From positions 1-12,143 of the forward strand of contig DAIDLB010000131.1 of NCBI GenBank assembly GCA_027449725.1: DNA of 12,143 nt. Reading direction: 5' to 3'. The notes beneath the pieces were generated by a model, which was not told the origin of the DNA, did no database searches, and saw only the letters and a list, made by a program, of their open reading frames with translations. Both the position numbers and the translations under genes were made by a program. Shown here in pieces: positions 6,491 to 12,143 of the stretch; position 1 is the first letter of the stretch, and each line of letters begins with the position of its first letter. This DNA comes from Chlamydiota bacterium (GTDB lineage: Bacteria; Chlamydiota; Chlamydiia; Chlamydiales; SM23-39).

Positions 6491-7686
6491 TCCTCTATCT
6501 TGCCTTCCGAAACCTCTTTCGCAACATCCGCCGCACGATAGCCGTCCTCCTCACGGTCGCCTTCGGCGCCGGCGCCCTCTTCGCCTTCGACGGCTTCATC
6601 CAGGGCGTTCTCGAAGAGTATCGGGAGACCACAATCCACTCCCACTACGGCTATGGCCAGATCCATACCAAAGGCTATCGGGGCCACGTCTTCGAAGATC
6701 CTCAAAGCCATTGGATCGAAGATGCCTATACCCTTGAAGGCTCTCTCCTCAGCCACCCAGGCGTCGACCAAGTGTTTCCGCGCGTCGGCTTCTCCGCCCT
6801 CCTGAAAAAGGGGAAGACGACCATCGGCGGCGCCGGCCAGGGAATTGCAGCTGAAGCGGAGGCCCCCTTCTTTCACAGCCTCAATGTCGAAGAAGGCGAT
6901 CCACTCACCACCCAGTCCGACGGCATCCTCCTCGGCCGCGGTCTCGCCCAAGCCCTCGACGCTCATCCCGGCGACACCGTTGTCGTCATGGCCACCTCGA
7001 ACCGCGGCATCATCAAAAAAGAACTCTTCGTCGTCACGGGCATCTTCCACACGGGATCGCTCGACTTCGACAGCCGCGTCTTCCGCGTGCAAATCGACGC
7101 CGCCCAAAAGCTCCTGCGCACCCCCAAGATCGAAAGCGTCTCCCTCGCCCTCCGATCACTCGAAGACTGGGACTCCGTAGCCGCACACATCGCCGCCCAC
7201 TTCCCCCACCTCGAAGCCACTCCCTTCGACATCCTCGACGCCGTCTACTACCAGCATTCCGTCGACTGGCTCAAAGCCCAGTACTCCGTCGTCCAGTTCA
7301 TCATCCTCTCGATCGTCCTCCTCGGCATCTTCAACGCCATCTCCACCTCGATCCTCGAGCGGAAACAAGAGATCGGCAACCTCCGTGCCAACGGCGAGTC
7401 CGCCTCCCGTGTTCTCCTCCTCATCCTCGCTGAAGGCTCCCTTCTCGCCTTCTTCGGTGCCCTCATCGGCATCGCGGGCGCGGCCCTCGCCCTGCAGCTC
7501 CTCGACGGCTTCGCCATGCCTCCGGGCCCCGGCATGACGAAACAATTCCTTGTCACCTTCGCCTTCACCCCCTCCATGATCGTCGCTACAGCCGCCCTCA
7601 GCACCCTCGCCGCCGCCATCGCTTCGCTCCTCGCCGGCCTCAAAGTCGCCAGGATGAGCATTGCGAAGAGCTTGCGCTCGTATTAA
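6487..7686 (+). CDS. ABC transporter permease, FtsX/LolE family
   Basis: This encodes 399 residues. The start at 6487 is set by GGGAGG (6477-6482) and by overlap with the ATPase stop; the open frame further upstream lies inside the ATPase gene. The architecture is that of LolC/LolE/MacB permeases: TM1 at about 19-37; a large periplasmic domain (about 40-265) with the MacB-type core (GILLGRGLAQALDAHPGD, 146-163); then TM2 (about 269-287), TM3 (about 309-338) and TM4 (about 363-385). The conserved cytoplasmic loop SILERKQEIGNLRANGESAS (288-307) matches the FtsX 'R..EIG.lRA.G' motif that couples to the ATPase. Only one permease gene is present, so a homodimer is expected, unlike the LolC-LolE heterodimer. 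Codons end almost always in C, giving a strongly C-rich plus strand unlike most neighbours. Confidence 0.92.
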   Translation: MILYLAFRNLFRNIRRTIAVLLTVAFGAGALFAFDGFIQGVLEEYRETTIHSHYGYGQIHTKGYRGHVFEDPQSHWIEDAYTLEGSLLSHPGVDQVFPRVGFSALLKKGKTTIGGAGQGIAAEAEAPFFHSLNVEEGDPLTTQSDGILLGRGLAQALDAHPGDTVVVMATSNRGIIKKELFVVTGIFHTGSLDFDSRVFRVQIDAAQKLLRTPKIESVSLALRSLEDWDSVAAHIAAHFPHLEATPFDILDAVYYQHSVDWLKAQYSVVQFIILSIVLLGIFNAISTSILERKQEIGNLRANGESASRVLLLILAEGSLLAFFGALIGIAGAALALQLLDGFAMPPGPGMTKQFLVTFAFTPSMIVATAALSTLAAAIASLLAGLKVARMSIAKSLRSY

Positions 7687-7689
7687 TCT

Positions 7690-7708
7690 TTAAGGACTTC
7701 ACCCTTAA
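7690..7708 (+). repeat. Small hairpin after the permease gene
   Basis: TTAAGG (7690-7695) and CCTTAA (7703-7708) form a 6-bp stem with loop ACTTCAC, just 4 bases after the permease stop. No T-run follows directly. It may act with the palindrome at 7716-7735 as a weak transcript end. Confidence 0.4.
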
Positions 7709-7715
7709 CAACCCA

Positions 7716-7735
7716 CCAAAGGGCAAGCCCTTTGG
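7716..7735. repeat. Dispersed palindrome, copy 1
   Basis: CCAAAGGGCAAGCCCTTTGG folds as two 9-base arms around AA. It is followed by GAACCCGGTTTTT, with T5 at 7744-7748, so it might double as a weak terminator for the transporter operon. The exact reverse complement, including the adjacent AACCCG with one mismatch, occurs at 12101-12127. Confidence 0.8.
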
Positions 7736-7781
7736 GAACCCGGTTTTTAAAAAATAAATAGAAAAGGTATTCTAAGAGGGT

Positions 7782-8393
7782 ATGATTCAACGTGTAGCAA
7801 TTTTTTTAGACATCGATGGCGTTCTGATCCAAAACCAATGGGATCATTCCATAAACGCCAAAATCAATAAACATGCACTCTCCATCTGGAAGAAGTATAA
7901 AGACCTGCCCATCGAACCTGAGCATGCCAAAAACCTGGCTTTCCGAAGGGCCGCAGCGCGCTGTTTCTCACCCGATGCGATGATGCAGTTGCGCCGGCTT
8001 GTGCAGAAAGTGTCGAACGCGGTGATTATCATCAGCTCGGACTGGAGAAAAACCTTTTCAACGGAAGACCTCAAACGCTATGTGTTTGCGGATCATCGGT
8101 GGCTCAGCGATAAAATTGTCGATAAAATCCCGGACGAGCCCGGTTTACCGAGAGGCGAGCAAATCGCAGCGTGGATGAGAGACCATGCCCAGGCTTGGAA
8201 TATTGTAAATTATGGGGTTTTTGACGATTTTGACGACGGCATCGAAGCCAATCACACCGGTCATTTTGTCCACGTAGATGAAGGGAAGCTTTTAACAAAG
8301 GACGATGTCATCCGGATGAAAAACATCCTCTCTCAGGATGCGACGACGCGGAGCGAGGAAGAGAGGGTAAATGTAGCGGGTTCAAGCGGGTAG
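7782..8393 (+). CDS. HAD-superfamily hydrolase-like protein (HAD domain of Swiss Army Knife RNA-repair type)
   Basis: This encodes 203 residues. The N-terminus carries HAD motif I, IFLDIDGVL (7-15), with nucleophile D10 and acid/base D12. Motif II is VIIISSDWR (81-89). GLPRGEQIAAWM (121-132) and GVFDDFDDG (145-153) provide a basic residue and the motif IV acidic cluster. HFVHVDEGKLL (161-171) closes the domain. This order, with the SSDWR and FVHVD..GLT-like end, resembles the HAD domain family named from 'Swiss Army Knife' RNA-repair proteins; here it stands alone without ligase or kinase domains. A phosphatase on nucleic-acid ends or small molecules is possible; the substrate is unknown. GAGGG lies only 1 base before the ATG, which is unusually close. 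The last 61 bases overlap the 3' end of the convergent SET gene. Confidence 0.8.
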   Translation: MIQRVAIFLDIDGVLIQNQWDHSINAKINKHALSIWKKYKDLPIEPEHAKNLAFRRAAARCFSPDAMMQLRRLVQKVSNAVIIISSDWRKTFSTEDLKRYVFADHRWLSDKIVDKIPDEPGLPRGEQIAAWMRDHAQAWNIVNYGVFDDFDDGIEANHTGHFVHVDEGKLLTKDDVIRMKNILSQDATTRSEEERVNVAGSSG

Positions 8394-9031
8394 GGCTTGA
8401 TTCCTTGCGGGCCCCAGTAGGTTTTTTCTTTCGGATCTTCGTAGGAGACGACGAGCTGTTCGCCCGGACGGATCTTTTTTTTGGCGAAATAGAAGACTTC
8501 GAGGGGCATGGGGGCAAGGCCAAAAGAGTTTTTCGGGACGCGCTGGTAGTGGACGACGACGTTGGGCTTGTCAGAGTGGTTGATGAAGCGGGTGAAGTTG
8601 CCCAGATGCTGTCCGTCGAGGTTGAGGAGGTAGATGCGGCGCGGGTGGTAGCGTCGCTTCGGGTCGAAGAGGGCCTGCTCTTCGCGCGTGAGAAGGATAT
8701 CGGCCAGAGGAGCGAAGGCATAGTCGGAGTCGTCCGGGTCGTATTGGGGTTCGAGGGCCAGTGTGCCGGAATAGGGGGCGATCAGGGCGCCGCGAGGGAT
8801 CGGTTTTGCTTCCGGGTGGAGGAAGATCCCATGGCCAAGGGGGCTGGGGAGCTTGCGGCAGACGAGGGTCGGCGGAAGCCCCTTTTTCTCGATGATCGGG
8901 AGGAGGCAGGCCATCTCTTGCAATGTTTTTTTTGAGCAAACGGGCAATGAGAGTTTTTGTTTCTTAAGTTCTTTTGAGATTAGCTTGTTTATTGGGGTGT
9001 TGGTTTGTTGTCTTGGTAGTTTGTGCTTCAT
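8333..9031 (-). CDS. SET-domain protein lysine methyltransferase (chlamydial NUE/cpnSET-like)
   Basis: This encodes 232 residues from the ATG at 9031. The longer open frame to 9175 would run into prfC and adds an unlikely leader. SET landmarks are GHGIFLHPEAKPIPRGALIA (66-85), PYSG (86-89), the catalytic and cofactor-binding NFTRFINHSDKPNV (145-158, equivalent to the RFINHSC.PN signature), and KKIRPGEQLVVSYED (185-199) with the conserved Tyr197. No post-SET zinc cysteines are present. The family transfers methyl groups from S-adenosylmethionine to lysines. Chlamydial relatives are reported as a secreted enzyme acting on host histones (NUE) and as an enzyme acting on the bacterial histone-like protein Hc1 (cpnSET); which applies here is unknown. 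The N-terminus (residues 1-28) is basic and Lys-rich. It is divergent from prfC across 70 bases and overlaps the HAD gene at its 3' end. No clear Shine-Dalgarno precedes the ATG. Confidence 0.88.
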   Translation of the reverse strand: MKHKLPRQQTNTPINKLISKELKKQKLSLPVCSKKTLQEMACLLPIIEKKGLPPTLVCRKLPSPLGHGIFLHPEAKPIPRGALIAPYSGTLALEPQYDPDDSDYAFAPLADILLTREEQALFDPKRRYHPRRIYLLNLDGQHLGNFTRFINHSDKPNVVVHYQRVPKNSFGLAPMPLEVFYFAKKKIRPGEQLVVSYEDPKEKTYWGPQGIKPYPLEPATFTLSSSLRVVAS

Positions 9032-9101
9032 GATGTTAATTATGTATGATTGGGTGGTTTTTAGGAAAGTGTAGAAAATTTTTGAGGTTTGCAGAAGAGC
9101 A

Positions 9102-10709
9102 ATGTTTCCGTATGATAATAGGGCTATGGAAGATCTTCGAGAAGCGATTGCAAAAAGGCGCACGTTCGCCATCATCAGCCACCCTGACGCAGGAAAGACG
9201 ACGTTAACCGAAAAGCTCCTCCTTTATTCCGGGGCGATCCATACGGCGGGGATGGTCAAGGGGCGAAAGGGGAGGAAGGCTGCCGCCTCCGATTGGATGG
9301 CGATGGAGCAGGAGAGAGGGATTTCGATCACTTCTTCCGCGATGCAGTTTACCTATAAAAATACGGTGATCAATGTACTCGATACCCCGGGCCACGAAGA
9401 TTTTTCGGAAGATACCTATCGGACGCTGACAGCAGCCGACTGCGCGATCATGGTCATTGACGCGGCCAAGGGGATTGAGAAGCAGACGAGGAAGCTTTTC
9501 GAGGTATGCCGGCTGAGAAAGATTCCGGTCATGACCTTCATCAACAAGATGGACATGCCCGGAAGAGAGCCGCTCGATCTGATGAACGAGGTGGAGTCGA
9601 TGCTGCAGATCCACTCGTCGCCGATCAACTGGCCGATTGGGCTTGGAAGGGAATTTCAGGGCGTTGTGGATCGGGAAAGAGGGGAGTGCCTTTTTTTTAC
9701 GAAGACCTCGATCGGGGGCTCTCAGAGAGCGGAGATCGCCCGCATTCCGCTTGGGAAGGTGGAAGAGAAGATCGGTCCCGAGGCAGCGCGTCAGCTCAGC
9801 GACGAGCTGGAACTTCTGGAGATGGCGGGAAATCCGTTTTCAAGAGACGAGTTTTTAAAGGGCGCCGTGACACCGGTCTTTTTCGCTTCGGCGTTGACCA
9901 ATTTTGGAGTGGAGCCGTTTTTCGACGCCTTCATCGAGCTGGCGCCTCCTCCGGGGCCGCGGCTGGCCGATCTGCCCGGCGGCGGCGAGATGCTCATCGA
10001 TCCGCTGGAAACGCCCTTTAGCGGGTATATATTCAAGCTGCAGGCGAACATGGACCGGCGCCACCGCGATTCGATGGCGTTCATCCGGATCTGTTCGGGT
10101 AAGTTCGAAAGAGATATGAGTGTCAAGCATCACCGCTTGGGCCGCGAGGTGAGGTTGTCGAGGCCTCATAGTCTGGCTGCCGGAGAGAGGAGCACGCTCG
10201 ACGCCGCCTATCCGGGCGATGTGATCGGCGTCATCAATCCGGGTTTATTTACGATCGGCGATACGCTTTCATTGAAAGGAGGCTTTTCTTTCAAGCCGCT
10301 CCCTCAGTTTCAGCCGGAAATTTTTGCCCGCATTTTCCCGAAAGACGTGGGAAAGAGAAAGGCCTTTGACAAGGGTGTTTTACAGCTCATCGATGAGGGG
10401 GCCATTCAGATGCTCCGTTCGTTTGTAGAGGAGCGCGACCTTCTCTTTGCCGCTGTAGGCCAGCTCCAGTTTGAGGTCATGCAGTACCGCTTGAAGGATG
10501 AGTATGGCGTGGAGACGACGCTGGAGACGCTCCCCTTCCAGTGCAGCGCCTGGGTCGAAGGAGATCTGCAGACATTCAAAAAGCCGACGTCTGCGATCCT
10601 GATGCAAGATAAGCTGGGCAGGGCTATGGTCCTTTTCAACAGCCAATGGGAAAAGCAGTACTGCGCTCAGCAAAACCCAAAGCACCAGCTCATTGATGTG
10701 GCTGTCTGA
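9102..10709 (+). CDS. prfC: Peptide chain release factor 3 (RF3)
   Basis: This encodes 535 residues. It is a translational GTPase that recycles release factors 1 and 2 from the ribosome after termination. GTP-binding motifs are complete: G1 SHPDAGKTT (26-34), G2 region RGISITSS (72-79), G3 DTPGHED (94-100), G4 NKMD (148-151), G5 SALTNFGV (263-270). The RF3-specific KRRTFAIISHPDAGKTT opening and the C-terminal PQFQPEIFARIF, VGQLQFEVMQYRL and KLGRAMVLF segments distinguish it from EF-G. Start choice: 9102 is preceded by AGAAGAG. The ATG at 9126 (527 residues) aligns better with the 529-residue E. coli protein as I remember it, so either is possible. It is a single gene, divergent from the SET gene. 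Third positions are G-rich, opposite to the C-rich permease. Confidence 0.96.
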   Translation: MFPYDNRAMEDLREAIAKRRTFAIISHPDAGKTTLTEKLLLYSGAIHTAGMVKGRKGRKAAASDWMAMEQERGISITSSAMQFTYKNTVINVLDTPGHEDFSEDTYRTLTAADCAIMVIDAAKGIEKQTRKLFEVCRLRKIPVMTFINKMDMPGREPLDLMNEVESMLQIHSSPINWPIGLGREFQGVVDRERGECLFFTKTSIGGSQRAEIARIPLGKVEEKIGPEAARQLSDELELLEMAGNPFSRDEFLKGAVTPVFFASALTNFGVEPFFDAFIELAPPPGPRLADLPGGGEMLIDPLETPFSGYIFKLQANMDRRHRDSMAFIRICSGKFERDMSVKHHRLGREVRLSRPHSLAAGERSTLDAAYPGDVIGVINPGLFTIGDTLSLKGGFSFKPLPQFQPEIFARIFPKDVGKRKAFDKGVLQLIDEGAIQMLRSFVEERDLLFAAVGQLQFEVMQYRLKDEYGVETTLETLPFQCSAWVEGDLQTFKKPTSAILMQDKLGRAMVLFNSQWEKQYCAQQNPKHQLIDVAV

Positions 10710-10739
10710 TTTCTTTATGAATTTTTAATGGATTCCCGT

Positions 10740-10769
10740 TATATTCTTTCTTAAAAATTTTTAAGGAGG
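10740..10769 (+). promoter_or_regulatory. -10 box, AT palindrome and strong ribosome binding site before the repeat-protein gene
   Basis: TATATT (10740-10745) is a good -10 box without a clear -35. A 16-base perfect palindrome, CTTAAAAATTTTTAAG (10750-10765), follows. Its last bases overlap the strong Shine-Dalgarno AAGGAGG (10763-10769), six bases before the ATG. A hairpin here would be six A-U-rich pairs with an AATT loop, weak and temperature-sensitive at best. Confidence 0.5.
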
Positions 10770-10775
10770 CGATGT

Positions 10776-11993
10776 ATGCCCAATATTGTTGTTGTCAGGC
10801 CTGAGAGCATGGTTCATTCCCAAAGCTGGATCACGGCGAAGGGATCGGCAGCTGAGAAGCTGGTATTCAATAGCGCCAAAGCTCATGGGGATATTAAGAT
10901 AAAACATGCCGCGATCGGCGGGGAAGTTCTCTCCAAGTGCGGAAGCGTAATCGCGCTCTATTCATCGCTCGGAAACGTTCTTGCAGATAAGAACATCGTC
11001 CTCATCAATTCTACCGCAAAGAAAGCAGAGTCCGATTACGGCAGCGTCATTATGAAGCTGAGCGAAAAAGCAGATGCGAAAATCACCAGCATTGCCGCCT
11101 GCAATCATGTGAGCTTGAAGCGCGTTTCCGTAGAAGGGGAAGTCAAATCCCGGTTGGGACAGGTGCTTGCGAAACTGTCCGACTTGAATGACGTCCACGC
11201 ATACAAGAAGATCGTGCTCGTCAACTCATCGGCCAAGCATTTGCAATCCGAAATGGGATCTGTTGTCGTTGAACAGAGCGGCGATACTCCTGCCTCTATC
11301 TCCAGCATCGACGCTTACGATGAAGTACATTTGAAAAATGTGTCGGTAGAACAAGACGTTCAGTCCCAGCACGGGAGTGTAACAGCTGAAAAGTCGACGC
11401 TGCAAAAAGTACAGACCGCTGCAAAGATCTCTCTTCTCAACTCCTCGGCCACCGATCTCGTCTCTGAATTCGGCAGCGTGACCGTTAAGCAGACAGACGG
11501 AGTGTGCCGCTCAGTTTCTCACATCACGGCGCTGGGCAATGTAGCTCTGCAAGGCTGCGACGTAGAAGAGGTGACCCTTCATGTAGACCAGGATGAAAAA
11601 GGAGTTCTCGACATAGCAGACTCTCAAGTAGGAAAAGTCGCTGTGAAAGTGAACGATGTGTGTGTGGAAAATGTGGACGGGTTTTCAAGCATCTCTTCTC
11701 TCTTCTCTCTCTTTTTCGGATCTCTTGGAACCGTCAAGAATTTCTATGCGAATGTAAACGGCAAGGAATTCCACGATTTGGATGCGTATAACGAATATCT
11801 TCGCGGCGAGCAGAAAGCCGATGCTGAGCCGAAGCCAAAGCACTTCAGTCTGCTCCTCAAAGGACAGGAAGAGATGCCGGCTAATATCTCTTTCGAGGGC
11901 TTTGAGGCCGATGAGATTTCTTCAGAGAAGACCGATGAAGGGATCCTCATAAAAGGCGAAAAGAAAAACAATCCCCCGCCTCAAGCGAATTGA
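10776..11993 (+). CDS. Protein of three 72-residue tandem repeats, probable beta-solenoid; function unknown
   Basis: This encodes 405 residues, family not recognised. Residues 36-107, 108-179 and 180-251 are three consecutive repeats of exactly 72 residues without gaps, and a fourth begins at 252 but soon diverges. Fixed positions recur at 72-residue spacing: Gly56/128/200 in G(S/Q)V, Gly89/161/233 in GSV, the NS(S/T)A motif at 78/150/222, and the opening A..(D/H/E)(I/V).(I/L)K at 36/108/180. The short alternating hydrophobic strands with periodic Gly suggest a stacked beta-helix like polymer-forming or adhesin-like proteins. No signal peptide is visible (MPNIVVVRPES). Residues 303-322 (FSSISSLFSLFFGSLGTVKN) are hydrophobic. 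The C-terminal 60 residues are charged and end NNPPPQAN. A very strong Shine-Dalgarno suggests good expression. It may be structural, secreted or surface-exposed; none is demonstrated. Confidence 0.85.
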   Translation: MPNIVVVRPESMVHSQSWITAKGSAAEKLVFNSAKAHGDIKIKHAAIGGEVLSKCGSVIALYSSLGNVLADKNIVLINSTAKKAESDYGSVIMKLSEKADAKITSIAACNHVSLKRVSVEGEVKSRLGQVLAKLSDLNDVHAYKKIVLVNSSAKHLQSEMGSVVVEQSGDTPASISSIDAYDEVHLKNVSVEQDVQSQHGSVTAEKSTLQKVQTAAKISLLNSSATDLVSEFGSVTVKQTDGVCRSVSHITALGNVALQGCDVEEVTLHVDQDEKGVLDIADSQVGKVAVKVNDVCVENVDGFSSISSLFSLFFGSLGTVKNFYANVNGKEFHDLDAYNEYLRGEQKADAEPKPKHFSLLLKGQEEMPANISFEGFEADEISSEKTDEGILIKGEKKNNPPPQAN

Positions 11994-12001
11994 TCTCCTC
12001 T

Positions 12002-12020
12002 TTGGGGACTCCGTCCCCAA
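12002..12020. repeat. Hairpin A in the 3' palindrome cluster
   Basis: TTGGGGAC (12002-12009) and GTCCCCAA (12013-12020) form an 8-bp perfect stem around TCC. It starts 9 bases after the repeat-protein stop. No T-run follows directly. Confidence 0.75.
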
Positions 12021-12027
12021 GCTCCTG

Positions 12028-12067
12028 TTAAAGGGGCTTGCCCCTTTAAAATCCCCTGTTTTTTTTT
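12028..12067 (+). terminator. Hairpin B with downstream T9, likely terminator of the repeat-protein gene
   Basis: TTAAAGGGGC (12028-12037) and GCCCCTTTAA (12040-12049) pair over 10 bp around TT. Nine bases later (ATCCCCTG region) comes T9 (12059-12067). The spacing between stem and T-run is longer than ideal. The core resembles the dispersed palindrome with one extra G and an altered flank, so it may be both a repeat and a terminator. Confidence 0.6.
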
Positions 12068-12090
12068 GTGATTCCGCGATGCGGAATCAC
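12068..12090. repeat. Hairpin C, flanked by T-run and A-run
   Basis: GTGATTCCGC (12068-12077) and GCGGAATCAC (12081-12090) pair over 10 bp around GAT. The T9 before and A6 after (12092-12097) could extend the pairing. The runs are on the wrong sides for a standard intrinsic terminator in either direction. Confidence 0.75.
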
Positions 12091-12100
12091 GAAAAAACAA

Positions 12101-12127
12101 CGGGTTTCCAAAGGGCTTGCCCTTTGG
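12101..12127. repeat. Dispersed palindrome, copy 2 (inverted relative to copy 1)
   Basis: CGGGTTT followed by CCAAAGGGCTTGCCCTTTGG (12108-12127). The 20-base palindrome is the exact reverse complement of 7716-7735, and the flanking CGGGTT is also shared. It is followed by CAGGGGTATGGGGACG to the window edge. No gene is seen in 11994-12143. Confidence 0.85.
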
Positions 12128-12143
12128 CAGGGGTATGGGGACG

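Noticed and set aside
6451-7661. Long minus-strand open frames opposite the permease gene
   Set aside because: They arise from the extreme C-ending codon bias of the permease, which removes stop codons on the other strand; their translations are Asp/Glu/Gly/Val- or Arg/Ala-biased and show no domain.
7690-8400. Replication origin suggested by the local skew flip
   Set aside because: No DnaA-box cluster, no dnaA or other origin-linked gene, and the skew is explained by codon bias of individual genes.
8405-8935. Plus-strand open frame opposite the SET gene
   Set aside because: It is a Gly/Glu/Val-rich shadow; the minus strand carries an intact SET domain.
9032-9175. 48-residue N-terminal extension of the SET protein
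   Set aside because: It would overlap the prfC start on the other strand, has no ribosome binding site, and adds a hydrophobic leader not expected in this family.
1-12143. CRISPR arrays, prophage, insertion sequences, riboswitches
   Set aside because: No direct-repeat/spacer pattern, transposase, integrase, phage structural gene or recognisable riboswitch fold was seen on either strand.

Overview
The window reads as a piece of an obligate intracellular chlamydia of the environmental, Parachlamydiales type. Three things point there together: an Lpg1974/MOMP-like, cysteine-containing outer membrane protein; a free-standing SET-domain lysine methyltransferase resembling the chlamydial NUE/cpnSET proteins; and several lineage-type proteins with no recognisable family. 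Base composition is near balanced and uneven along the window. The family assignment is an inference from remembered family features; no search was run.

Layout. 1-279: C-terminal end of a nicotinate phosphoribosyltransferase (pncB), cut by the window edge. 285-518: small membrane protein with three cysteines, meeting tail-to-tail with 480-1127 (minus), an unrecognised protein with a coiled coil and Ala-rich helices. 1177-1263 (minus): tRNA-Ser(CGA). 1302-3029 (minus): PolX/PHP DNA polymerase. Directly before it is 3038-3178 (minus), a 46-residue DUF3096-like membrane protein with a strong ribosome binding site; polX and this small gene look like one operon. 3376-4482: the MOMP-like porin, ending in a clear intrinsic terminator. 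4598-5593: an unrecognised acidic protein with a Ser tract. 5655-5798: a possible 47-residue protein behind a good promoter. 5837-6490 and 6487-7686: a LolD-like ATPase and an FtsX/LolE-like permease with overlapping stop and start (ATGA). 7782-8393: a HAD-type phosphatase-like protein similar to the HAD domain of 'Swiss Army Knife' RNA-repair proteins, convergent with and overlapping 8333-9031 (minus), the SET protein. 9102-10709: release factor 3 (prfC). 10776-11993: a protein built from three gapless 72-residue repeats plus the start of a fourth. 11994-12143: a cluster of four hairpins, one of which is an inverted copy of a palindrome at 7716-7735.

How the genes fit together. Housekeeping functions (NAD salvage, DNA repair, tRNA, translation termination) are mixed with envelope functions (porin, lipoprotein-type ABC transporter) and likely host-interaction or lineage-specific proteins (SET protein, the repeat protein, the Ser-rich protein). 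No phage, insertion sequence, CRISPR array or recombinase is visible. The most interesting items are the 72-residue repeat protein, the SET/HAD convergent pair, the dispersed palindromes, and two or three small genes that long-ORF calling would miss.
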